Source: Paratractidigestivibacter sp963605405 | Lineage (GTDB): Bacteria > Actinomycetota > Coriobacteriia > Coriobacteriales > Atopobiaceae | Direction of reading: 5' to 3' | Assembly (NCBI GenBank): GCA_963605405.1 | Contig: CAVCUP010000011.1 | Location: 1 to 64,000 of the forward strand | Length of the DNA stretch: 64,000 bases | Part shown: positions 1 through 6,589 of the stretch, one piece after another | How positions within the stretch are numbered: the stretch's first letter is position 1 | How the letters are laid out: every line of letters starts with the position of its first letter | The notes under the pieces: model-generated | What the model was told of the DNA's origin: nothing | Databases searched by the model: none | The model's input: the letters and a program-made list of their open reading frames with translations, nothing else | Translations under genes and position numbers: made by a program

Positions 1-1186
1 TGAAGGCGCGCAGGCTCTTCGCCCGCAGGTTCTCCTCAGCCTTGACCTCGATGGCCACCACCCGATTTTTATGCTGTACCAGGAAGTCGATCTCGCCTAT
101 CGAGTTCTCCGCCGACCAGTAGTACGGGGTGAGCCCGCATTCGGAGACCAGCTGCTGGCAGACGTACTGTTCGGTGAGCGCTCCCTTGAACTCCGTGAAG
201 ACCGCGTTGCCGTTCACGATCGTGGAGGGCTCGAGCCCCGATATGGCTCCAAGCAGCCCAACGTCCAAAAGGAAGACTTTGAATGCAGTATCGTCGGCAT
301 ACGGACGCAGCGGTAGCCCCGGCTTCGATATCCTTCGTACGCGTGTTACGAGTCCCGCCTCGTCTAGCCAAATGAGCGACTCCTCGTAGTCTTTGGCGCG
401 CGCGCCCTTTCGAATGTGCCCGAAGACGAACTTGCGGTTCTCCCGTGCCAGATGTGACGGGATGGACTCCCATGCCTCTATCGTGCGGGGCAATAGCCTG
501 TAAGGGACGTGCTTGGCGAAGTCGCGCTGGTAGCCCTCAAGGATGTCGTCATGGATCTTGCGTATCTCAGAAAGTTGGGCGCCTTGCGCGAATGCGTCCA
601 CTGCGGCAGGCATACCGCCCACCACGTAGTACAAGCGCAGGATCTCCGTGACTTTTGGCGCGAAGGACGTCATGCTGCCGGTATCCTCAGAATCCAACAA
701 CTCCCTGAACATCACGTTTCCGGTGGCGTCAAGAAACTCGCGGAAGCTCAGGGGATAGAGGTCAAGGGAATCGACCTTCCCCACAGGGTAACCCGTTCCC
801 TCATGCGCCGAGAGGCCCAAAAGGGACCCCGCTGCCGCGACGGCGTATTCGGGCGCATCTTCGCAGAAGTACTTAAGGGAGGTGATGGCAAGCGGGCATG
901 CTTGTATCTCGTCGATGACGATGAGGGTGTCATCAGGCGAAATCCGCATGCCTGTGTGCAGCGACAGGTCCCTGATTATGCGCGCCATATCGAAGCCTCG
1001 CTCGAAGAACGAACGGGCCACCTCGTCGTTATCCAGGCTCACATAAGCGACTTTGTCGAAGTGAAGCTTGCCGAACTCCTTGAGGAGCCACGTCTTACCG
1101 ACCTGTCTGGCACCGTTGAGGATAAGAGGCTTTCTCCTGGGGCTGCCTTTCCATTCCACGAGTTTCTCCATCAGGAATCTATCCAT
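1..1186 (-). CDS. DUF4143-type AAA ATPase, 3' end cut by window edge
   Basis: About 395 codons are visible and the frame is still open at the window edge, so the C-terminus is missing. The ATG at 1186 follows a strong AGGGGAGGAG ribosome site. Walker A is GARQVGKTW at about residues 25-33 and Walker B is LIVIDEIQ at about 88-95. The C-terminal half carries the DUF4143 pattern, including EIDFLVQ and a VVAIEVKAEE stretch resembling a PD-(D/E)XK core. The family (AAA_14 plus DUF4143) is widespread in variable regions and has no settled role; some members behave as selfish or addiction-like genes. Two broken relatives lie just upstream on the same strand. A promoter enclosed by an inverted repeat sits directly before it. 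Family is confident, biological role is not. Confidence 0.88.
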   Translation of the reverse strand, partial: MDRFLMEKLVEWKGSPRRKPLILNGARQVGKTWLLKEFGKLHFDKVAYVSLDNDEVARSFFERGFDMARIIRDLSLHTGMRISPDDTLIVIDEIQACPLAITSLKYFCEDAPEYAVAAAGSLLGLSAHEGTGYPVGKVDSLDLYPLSFREFLDATGNVMFRELLDSEDTGSMTSFAPKVTEILRLYYVVGGMPAAVDAFAQGAQLSEIRKIHDDILEGYQRDFAKHVPYRLLPRTIEAWESIPSHLARENRKFVFGHIRKGARAKDYEESLIWLDEAGLVTRVRRISKPGLPLRPYADDTAFKVFLLDVGLLGAISGLEPSTIVNGNAVFTEFKGALTEQYVCQQLVSECGLTPYYWSAENSIGEIDFLVQHKNRVVAIEVKAEENLRAKSLRAF

Positions 1187-1209
1187 GTCTCCTCCCCTGA
1201 TTAAACACA

Positions 1210-1255
1210 ATTACGTCCTTATTATAGTGAGAAAACACATAAATAAGGACGTAAT
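1210..1255 (-). promoter_or_regulatory. Promoter framed by a 14-bp perfect inverted repeat
   Basis: The arms are ATTACGTCCTTATT (1210-1223) and AATAAGGACGTAAT (1242-1255), separated by 18 bases. On the minus strand a perfect TATAAT (1226 to 1221) overlaps the proximal arm. The distal arm lies where a -35 box would be. This geometry suggests an operator controlling the ATPase downstream, possibly by autoregulation. The binding factor is unknown. Confidence 0.6.
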
Positions 1256-1305
1256 AATGCTGAATATTGCACTTATAAGGTCGAAGTACAATTTTCACTC
1301 AATAG

Positions 1306-1836
1306 TCAACTGAAACTACGCCTGCCGCCTGGTCCAACTTTTCGTCCGCAGCTCCCCTTCGCGTCTTCGAGGATCCGAAGGTATCGCGCAAGCGTCTCGC
1401 GCTTGATCTTCACGCCCTGCCTGCTCTCGAGGTCGGATTGGATGTTCGCAAGCGACGTGGTGGCGCCGAAGTTGTTGATGACGTAGTCGCGCTTGTCGGC
1501 GAGCCGGGGGTAGTCCATCGCTTTCGGGAAGCCGCCCTCGAGGATGTAGGCGTCGAACTCCGCGACCGGGTTCGGGTTCACGGGCAGTCCCAAGAAGCGC
1601 TTCATCTGGCAATACTCGCCAAAGTCCAGGGTCTGCATCTCGAATTCGATGTAGCGCCCAGTAAGCTTCGTGGCCAGTTCTCCTGAAAGTAAGTAGGAGT
1701 TCGACCCGGTGATGAAGATGGAGAAGCCGCCCTCGGCGCGGAACCCGTTGAGCACGTCTTCGAAGCCGTCGACGTTTTGCACCTCGTCGATGACAAACGC
1801 ATGCTGGCTCCAATCTTCACTGGAGCCAGCATATCA
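1306..1836 (-). pseudogene. DUF4143 ATPase fragment, middle portion only
   Basis: One open frame reads a Walker B-like AFVIDEVQN near 1790, then FITGSNSYLLSG (sensor-type motif) and an AAA_14-like lid (GRYIEFEM, LEGGFPKAM), and stops at 1306 after LRILEDAKG. The Walker A portion and the whole DUF4143 C-terminal domain are absent, and an in-frame TGA lies just upstream of the fragment. It is therefore an internal piece of about 170 codons from a protein normally near 400. Its 5' limit falls within a hairpin at 1801-1832. Non-functional by inference. Confidence 0.75.
1801..1832. repeat. 12-bp perfect inverted repeat at pseudogene edge
   Basis: ATGCTGGCTCCA (1801-1812) and TGGAGCCAGCAT (1821-1832) flank an 8-base loop. 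It lies where recognisable ATPase sequence begins, so it may mark a rearrangement junction. There is no T-run on either side, so it is not an obvious terminator. The roughly 250 bases beyond it (1837-2084) are AT-richer and show no gene. Confidence 0.6.
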
Positions 1837-2084
1837 AGTTGCGGTTTTATTGGGGTATTTATTATCGTCAAGACGATTTATGCCCCCATAACTAAGGAAA
1901 TTGTTATTCCCTCTGAATACGAATTGATCCCCGGCGACTTGAATCAGCGGTCGTACCGGGGCTAACTGCTTCGAAGTTAACCGCAGGCGAAGCGATTGCG
2001 TCGCCGAAATCGGGCTGATGCAGAGGATGGGGCTATCAAATCAACCGGAATTTCTGTAGGACAAGCCGGAAGTTGTCGCTTCGC

Positions 2085-2780
2085 TTAGCCCTGCATAATC
2101 AATTCAACAAGTGCCTTAATATGTACCTGCATCACGTCGATGTATGGCACCGGCAGTTCCGCACCGTCAAAGATCAGCGGCAGCTCCGTGCAGCCCAGCA
2201 CAACAGCCTGTACCTGTTCCTCTCGTATGATGCGCTCCGCGATCTCTTTGAACGCCCGTTGTGTCTCTGGCAGCACTTTGCCAAATTCCAGCTCTGTTTC
2301 GATTTTTGTCCCGATGTAGTTCTTTTCCTCTGCATTGGGCGTTACCACTTCAATGCCACGTTTTGCAAAGGAGTTCTGGAAGAACGCCCCATTCATAGTG
2401 GGCAGTGTCCCCAATAAACAGATTTTCTTATAGTCATTCGCCACCGCATAATCCCGCGCCGTGTCCACCATGCTGATAAGCGGGATGGGCGATGCTTGAG
2501 ACAGCTCATCGAATACGATATGAGGCGTGATGCCTGTCAGCGCGGCATATTGCGCCCCGGCTGCTGTGAGGTTGCAGACGCCTTTTAGAAGATACTCCGT
2601 CAATCCGGCATAGTCCTGTTTCTCGCAAAAGCCCAGCACATCAAACACACTCAGGCTTTCGATGGTCAGATTTGGAAAATAGCTGCGTCCCGACTTCTGT
2701 TGCACCCCGTATTCAATGCCCTTGTAATACTCGATGGTGGATTCCGGTCCTGTGCCGCCGATCAGCCCAAGCTTGTTCAT
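2085..2780 (-). CDS. Aspartate/glutamate racemase family protein
   Basis: 231 residues from the ATG at 2780. This start overlaps the stop of the upstream GNAT gene by four bases (ATGA), which supports it over the in-frame alternative five codons earlier. The N-terminus KLGLIGGTGPEST is the classic Asp/Glu racemase opening. The second catalytic cysteine is present in VVLGCTELPLI near residue 190. The first, normally in a CNTxH motif, is replaced (ALTGITPH). Some family members use Thr there, so specificity or even racemase activity is uncertain. Base composition is lower in GC than the neighbours and the protein looks Firmicutes-like, suggesting transfer together with the GNAT gene. Confidence 0.85.
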   Translation of the reverse strand: MNKLGLIGGTGPESTIEYYKGIEYGVQQKSGRSYFPNLTIESLSVFDVLGFCEKQDYAGLTEYLLKGVCNLTAAGAQYAALTGITPHIVFDELSQASPIPLISMVDTARDYAVANDYKKICLLGTLPTMNGAFFQNSFAKRGIEVVTPNAEEKNYIGTKIETELEFGKVLPETQRAFKEIAERIIREEQVQAVVLGCTELPLIFDGAELPVPYIDVMQVHIKALVELIMQG

Positions 2781-3301
2781 TTCTGCACCTCGCATTCCAG
2801 ATAGACCTGTTCTTCTTCGATAAGGCCTTGCAGCAAAATCTGGCCGTAGCCTGCGATACGGAATCCGTTTTTAAGGTACAGCCGCTTGGCTGGCTCATTG
2901 TGGGCATAAGTGTCGATGCGGATGGTCGCACAGCCGACCTCTGCCGCATAGCGCTTCGCATATTCCACCATCTGCCGCCCGTATCCGTGGCCCGCCTTTT
3001 GCGGCGGGATGCACAGCGTATGAATGACCAGCACATGATCTCCCTCGCCGGGGTATTGCCATTCAATCTCAGCGTATTCCTCCGCCTGGTCGTGGTTCAG
3101 CACCATGCTGGCGCAAACCTCGCCGTCTTCTTCCAAAACATACATCGTGCCGGTAGGAACTTTAGCTTCCGGCACGGCAATGGTGGGATATACGTCCAGC
3201 TTCCAGTTGGAATAACCGCCGCGCCGCCGCTCATGCGTCAGAAGCGCGGTATAGGTATCCGCAATGGCTGCAATGTCTGTCATTTTTGCTTTCCGTATCA
3301 T
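2777..3301 (-). CDS. GNAT family N-acetyltransferase
   Basis: 174 residues from the ATG at 3301, preceded by GGGAGG about eight bases away; a TTG five codons upstream is less likely. The acetyl-CoA-binding motif A is LVIHTLCIPPQKAGHGYGRQ, followed by ATIRIDTYAHNEPAKRLYLKNGF, a typical motif B region. Substrate is unknown. The four-base overlap with the racemase indicates a two-gene, translationally coupled unit, so the pair may modify the same amino acid or peptide. Its composition is unlike the surrounding high-GC genes. Confidence 0.88.
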   Translation of the reverse strand: MIRKAKMTDIAAIADTYTALLTHERRRGGYSNWKLDVYPTIAVPEAKVPTGTMYVLEEDGEVCASMVLNHDQAEEYAEIEWQYPGEGDHVLVIHTLCIPPQKAGHGYGRQMVEYAKRYAAEVGCATIRIDTYAHNEPAKRLYLKNGFRIAGYGQILLQGLIEEEQVYLECEVQK

Positions 3302-3417
3302 AATGTTTCCTCCCAAGTCCCGATTGATAGGCCCTCAATCGCAGTGTTCATGGCTACGTCCCTCGAAACATCTGGAATTAACGTAGTCGTCTGCCCGGCA
3401 GCGAGGCCAAGAGTAAA

Positions 3418-3930
3418 TCAAAACCGCAGGAAGAAGTTCTTAACGGCATCTCTGCCCACCGTAGCGGCCATCTTGACCTCAATGGGATGGAGGGTATGGC
3501 CATCTTGAACGAGCAGATCGATCTCACGCTTCTTCGCGTCGCGGTAAAACGTTATGTCGCGTAGATTCTTTCCTGCGTTCATATGGCTTTTTAGCACCTC
3601 GGAAACGACAAAGGTCTCGAAAACGTGCCCCGCGGCGGCACCGAGACGCAACTGCTCCGGAGTCGCCCATCTTGTAAGGTGGCACACGAGACCGGTATCC
3701 ATGAAGAAGATCTTGGACGTCTTGGTCAGGCGCTTGTCGACGTTGGGCCAAAACGGCTCGACGATCCGAATGATGTTGGACGCCTGCAGAACGGAGAGCC
3801 ACGACTTAACCGTCTTGTGATCGACATTGACGGCGTTCCCGATGTCGGTGGCGTTCAGAAGCTGGCCGGCTCTCGTTATCTCGCCGAATCCGCAGTGGTT
3901 AAAATCGGGAATAACAATCCCGATTTAACC
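3418..3930 (-). pseudogene. DUF4143 ATPase fragment, C-terminal half
   Basis: The frame reads from just inside a palindrome near 3920 through GQLLNATDIGNAVNVDHKTV (the winged-helix-like part of the family), IFFMDTGLVCHL, GHVFETFVVSEVLKS and DAKKREIDLLVQDG to VEVKMAATVGRDA-like residues and a stop at 3418. The whole N-terminal ATPase domain (Walker A and B) is gone, and an in-frame TAA lies just before the visible part. The palindrome that would belong to a promoter region is therefore joined directly to the C-terminal coding half, which suggests an internal deletion. It is a different copy from the 1306-1836 fragment, because order and content do not join into one gene. Confidence 0.75.
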
Positions 3931-3932
3931 AC
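3895..3932. repeat. Near-perfect 15/16-bp palindrome
   Basis: Arms GTGGTTAAAATCGGGA (3895-3910) and TCCCGATTTAACCAC (3918-3932) are complementary apart from one bulged A; the loop is ATAACAA. It sits at the 5' edge of the third DUF4143 remnant, comparable to the inverted repeat at the promoter of the intact copy. It could be an operator or a recombination scar. Confidence 0.6.
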
Positions 3933-4031
3933 TTTGTTATGGCGTGCCAACACTTCTACCAGCAAAAATGCATCAGCCAAAATTCACCCATAACGAACCA
4001 TCGAACTGTTGCCAGAATCTCGTCGGCATTT

Positions 4032-4181
4032 TCAGATTGCCAAGGCGGCGAGAAGGGCTGCACGGCCGTGGGCGGCGAGGTGGCACTCGCGGAGAAGCAC
4101 GGTGGCAGCCTCTTCGTCAACGACCATTCCCCTGGATTCGAGAATGGCTATCTGCTCGGGTATGGTCTTGAACGTCTTCAA
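4032..4181 (-). pseudogene. Abi_2 (AbiF/AbiD-type) N-terminal remnant
   Basis: A 49-codon frame begins with TTG at 4181 after GGGAGGG and stops at 4032. It opens KTFKTIPEQIAILESRGMVV, followed by DEEAATVLLRE. This matches the signature start of Abi_2 abortive-infection proteins (K-T-x-x-EQI-x-L-x-S-R-G-x-x-x-D). Family members are about 300 residues, so nearly all of the HEPN-like RNase domain is missing, and the last 15 residues no longer resemble it. The frame then runs into the DUF4143 remnant. A structured RNA with a terminator lies immediately upstream, as is typical for AbiF genes. The family call rests on about 30 residues. Confidence 0.5.
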
Positions 4182-4189
4182 TTGCCCTC

Positions 4190-4272
4190 CCGATAAAATC
4201 AAAGGGCCGCTGGTTACCCAACGACCCTCCTTTGTCTCTGCCTCACGTAGAGTCCACAGAGACTATTTCACT
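4190..4272 (-). ncRNA. Structured RNA with terminator upstream of Abi_2 remnant (abiF-RNA candidate)
   Basis: Read on the minus strand, a first stem pairs GTCTCTG with CAGAGAC (4263-4257 with 4240-4234) and has an inner CTC/GAG helix. It is followed directly by AAAGG plus a GGGTCGTTGG/CCAGCGGCCC stem (two G-U pairs) closed by a GTAA tetraloop, then CCTTT and a short T-run (4233 to about 4194). The second element is a textbook intrinsic terminator. The two-stem unit ends about 10 bases before the TTG of the Abi_2 remnant. Known AbiF genes are preceded by such RNAs, which act as type III-like antitoxins. Identity is inferred from position and shape only. Confidence 0.5.
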
Positions 4273-4278
4273 GGGCTA

Positions 4279-4307
4279 ATCCTAGCTCAATTCGACCTTG
4301 CGGTCGA
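4279..4307 (-). promoter_or_regulatory. Candidate promoter of the structured RNA
   Basis: Minus strand TCGACC (4307-4302), 17 bases, TAGGAT (4284-4279). The -35 lies in a small hairpin, TCGACC-GCAA-GGTCGA (4292-4307). A start near 4272 would place both RNA stems in the transcript. An alternative TTGAGC (4290-4285), 17 bases, AATAGT would start inside the first stem and is less attractive. Confidence 0.35.
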
Positions 4308-4355
4308 TAGCGAATCATGAGGCGGCACGCTTTTGACAGCCTCCCCGCCCCATGC

Positions 4356-4391
4356 GCAAAGAAGAAACCCATAACGCAGTGCGCTATGGGT
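4356..4391 (-). terminator. Hairpin with T-rich tail
   Basis: Arms 4367-4378 and 4380-4391 (ACCCATAACGCA / TGCGCTATGGGT) pair with one G-U on the minus strand. They are followed there by TTTCTTCTTTG. No minus-strand gene ends here, so it may be a relic or part of a longer structured leader. The rest of 4392-4572 holds only the promoter of the next plus-strand gene. Confidence 0.35.
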
Positions 4392-4464
4392 GCCTTCCAG
4401 GCTATATCGTACGTATTTTACTTACTCGTGCTCGATAGAAAAGGTTGCAGGCCAGATGTCCTCA

Positions 4465-4492
4465 TTGCCGACCTACCGGATCTTGATATAAC
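4465..4492 (+). promoter_or_regulatory. Candidate promoter of the GIY-YIG-like/coiled-coil pair
   Basis: TTGCCG (4465-4470), 16-base spacer, TATAAC (4487-4492), about 80 bases ahead of the first start codon at 4573. Confidence 0.4.
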
Positions 4493-4572
4493 AGCGGATG
4501 TAGAATTACGAAATCTGAAGCAGCTGCGACCAGCGGCTTCGCCGAATTGCCCGTTCGATATCAGGAGCCGAA

Positions 4573-5229
4573 ATGCCCAAGGTTAAAATCCAGGATCTCG
4601 AAAAGGTCGTCGGCTTAGGCAGAAAGGCCGTGGATCTAGGCAAGGACGTTCTACCCATGCTCCAGCCGGTTATCGAGAAGTACGCCCCCATGGTCGTCGA
4701 ACAGGTCCAAGAGAAAGCCGATGAGGCGACCAGGAACGGCAAGAACGCGAAACTCGCGTTCCTCAACAACCGTCAGGAGAAAAAGGAGGCCAAAGAGCAG
4801 AGCAAGGCTTCAGAGGAAGCCCGGAGGAAAACCGTCTCCAGCTCCCTGCCTGCAATCACCGCAGAGGAGTTCTACAAGAACTTCGAGAACAACGTCGTCG
4901 ACGGAAGCGACCTCGATTCGGGCTACATGGGCTTCACCGGCTGCTACGCCATCCTCACCATGAAGTCCTCCCGAGAAAAAGACCTGTCCTCGTACAAGGA
5001 CGTCTTCGTCGGATGCGGCAAGTCCGTCGGCCTCGCCGTCTACTCGCAGCTGCGCGGGCTCGGCAACATCGACGTCTATGCCGACTTCAAGTTCAAGGAG
5101 CCCATGTGGGTCCTTTCCTATCCCTGCGATGGAGAAGAGCTCGGCCCCCGATTTGCCGGCCTGCTCCAGAGCCTCCAGGCGGCAGACTCCTACAACAAAT
5201 GGGACCTGCAGTCCCTCATCTCGGAATAG
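4573..5229 (+). CDS. Unknown protein with a divergent GIY-YIG-like domain
   Basis: 218 residues; ATG preceded by AGGAG. Residues 1-95 are charged, helical and Lys/Glu-rich (QVQEKADEATRN, RQEKKEAKEQSK). From about residue 118 the sequence reads GFTGCYAIL, then SSYKDVFVGCGKSVGLAVYS, then NIDVYADFKF and WVLSYPCD. The spacing of GCYAIL (GIY) and VFVG (YIG), followed by a strand, resembles the core of GIY-YIG nucleases. A clear catalytic Arg/Glu pair is not obvious, so it may be a binding rather than a cutting domain. It sits 9 bases upstream of the next gene and is almost certainly co-transcribed with it. The nuclease-fold call is inference from about 60 residues. Confidence 0.6.
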   Translation: MPKVKIQDLEKVVGLGRKAVDLGKDVLPMLQPVIEKYAPMVVEQVQEKADEATRNGKNAKLAFLNNRQEKKEAKEQSKASEEARRKTVSSSLPAITAEEFYKNFENNVVDGSDLDSGYMGFTGCYAILTMKSSREKDLSSYKDVFVGCGKSVGLAVYSQLRGLGNIDVYADFKFKEPMWVLSYPCDGEELGPRFAGLLQSLQAADSYNKWDLQSLISE

Positions 5230-5238
5230 GCTCGAGAT

Positions 5239-6423
5239 ATGGCAGGCACCGACAAAGAGCTCGCGGCCGTCAACGTCGAGATGGTCTCGGCCGACGAGCT
5301 CGACAGCATAAACGTCATCGCGAAAATAGAGGATGGGCCCAACGGGATCGACCTTCTCGCCAAGGCCGACTCGGCGCTTCAGCTGGCAAGCAACGTGCTC
5401 GAGACGATTCCCGAGAAGGGCCTGTACAAGGTGGAGGTCCCCGACGGGTTCACGCTCCAGGACCTCATGCCGGCAAAGGGCGACGAGGGCGCCTTCAGGG
5501 CTATCGTCAAGGACCCGAAGGGCAAGATGGCCGGCCACGCGAAGCTCAGGGAGGCCGGCGGGATCAACCCCACACAGATCGCCGGCGCGGGCCTCGCCGC
5601 CGCCGCAATGGTCGTAGGCCAGGCCTACATGACGGAGATTAGCGACAGCCTGCACAGCATCGACGAGAAGCTCGACCGGGTCGCATCGATGATCGCCGAC
5701 GAGCAGAGGGCGAAACTCATGAACGCGCTCGACATCGCCAAGACCTACTCGAGGCTCTACGAGGACTACCGCCAGAAGCCCGATGCGCTGCGCGCGGCGC
5801 GCAACGAGATAGAGCGCTGCTACAACGACGTCGGGGCCGTCGTAGATTGGACGGCTCTGCAGCTGGGCGGGCTTGAGAAGAAGGCCAGGGATGCTAAGGC
5901 TGCGGAAAAGGAGCTCCAGCCGCTCGTAAACGAGCTTCATTCTCTTGAGGACCAGTTCACCATGAGCCTCAAAGCGCTTTCCGCGCTCGGCATGACCAGA
6001 ATGCACTACGACGGCGCGACGGACGAGAGGAGCGCGCTGATCGAGAGGGGCCGCATCCTTGAGAAATCGAGCGGATTCCTCAGGAAACGCGCCTCGGTGG
6101 CGGGGACGCTCGAGGTCAAGATCGGGGCGATGAGGGGCGCGCCTGTTGCGCTTCCCAGGGGCAACGACAAAAACCCCTTGAAGAACCTAACCTCCATGAC
6201 GCCCCGCGCCGCCGCCAAGCGGAACCTGCTCGAGGCCAAGGTCGGGATGCAGTCGGACCTGCGCGCGGCGCAGGCAAACGCCAAAGCCGAGGCGCAGGCA
6301 TGCACCGACGGAATCAAGCGAATCGCCGCCGCTTCGCAAGCGGCTAAAACCATCCTCACCGACGGCGAAAACTGCTGGATTGTCGAAGACGCAGACAGAG
6401 GGCTGGAGCAAGCAGCCGGCTAA
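5239..6423 (+). CDS. Unknown membrane-associated coiled-coil protein
   Basis: 394 residues; ATG nine bases after the previous stop. Residues 1-105 form a mixed alpha/beta N-terminal domain with no recognised motif. One hydrophobic helix (GAGLAAAAMVVGQAYM, about 116-131) is followed at once by heptad-like SDSLHSIDEKLDRVASMIAD. Long helical segments then run to about residue 270 and again at 330-375. The architecture (single hydrophobic helix plus long amphipathic helices) resembles pore-forming or membrane-tethered effectors, but there is no homology I recognise. With the GIY-YIG-like protein it forms a two-gene unit inside the defence island. A role in phage defence or intercellular conflict is conjecture. 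Confidence 0.6.
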   Translation: MAGTDKELAAVNVEMVSADELDSINVIAKIEDGPNGIDLLAKADSALQLASNVLETIPEKGLYKVEVPDGFTLQDLMPAKGDEGAFRAIVKDPKGKMAGHAKLREAGGINPTQIAGAGLAAAAMVVGQAYMTEISDSLHSIDEKLDRVASMIADEQRAKLMNALDIAKTYSRLYEDYRQKPDALRAARNEIERCYNDVGAVVDWTALQLGGLEKKARDAKAAEKELQPLVNELHSLEDQFTMSLKALSALGMTRMHYDGATDERSALIERGRILEKSSGFLRKRASVAGTLEVKIGAMRGAPVALPRGNDKNPLKNLTSMTPRAAAKRNLLEAKVGMQSDLRAAQANAKAEAQACTDGIKRIAAASQAAKTILTDGENCWIVEDADRGLEQAAG

Positions 6424-6432
6424 TGAAAAGCG

Positions 6433-6510
6433 AAGGCCGAGCGGCTATGCTCGGCCTTGAGGGGCGCCAGGTGTGCGATCGGCTGAACTACCGGCGCCCT
6501 TTGCTTCTTC
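6433..6510 (+). terminator. Two adjacent hairpins after the two-gene unit
   Basis: AAGGCCGAGC (6433-6442) pairs perfectly with GCTCGGCCTT (6449-6458). A second stem GGGCGCC/GGCGCCC (6462-6468 and 6493-6499) is followed by TTTGCTTCTTC on the plus strand. Together they probably end plus-strand transcription. The first stem also has a T-rich flank on the minus strand (CGCTTTTC). Confidence 0.55.
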
Positions 6511-6589
6511 ACGCGCTCGCGAGCGGCGCGCGGCCACATCACCCACTTGAGCACGGCGCTCCCTTAGCGCGCAAAGATGCCGCAGCCAA

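Noticed and set aside
1210..1255. Invertible promoter (phase-variation switch)
   Set aside because: The inverted repeats are only 18 bases apart, too close for a recombinase-inverted segment, and no invertase is nearby; an operator is more likely.
1890..1920. Second copy of the guaA attachment core (TATTCCC..CTC)
   Set aside because: TTATTCCCTCTGAATAC shares only about eight bases plus scattered matches with the guaA end; not a credible att repeat.
1306..3930. The two DUF4143 fragments as one gene split by insertion of the racemase/GNAT pair
   Set aside because: On the minus strand the C-terminal fragment lies upstream of the middle fragment, and the fragments partly cover the same family region, so they cannot be joined.
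4317..4586. Plus-strand ORF overlapping the start of the GIY-YIG-like gene
   Set aside because: No ribosome site, no recognisable composition, and it overlaps the promoter and hairpin region.
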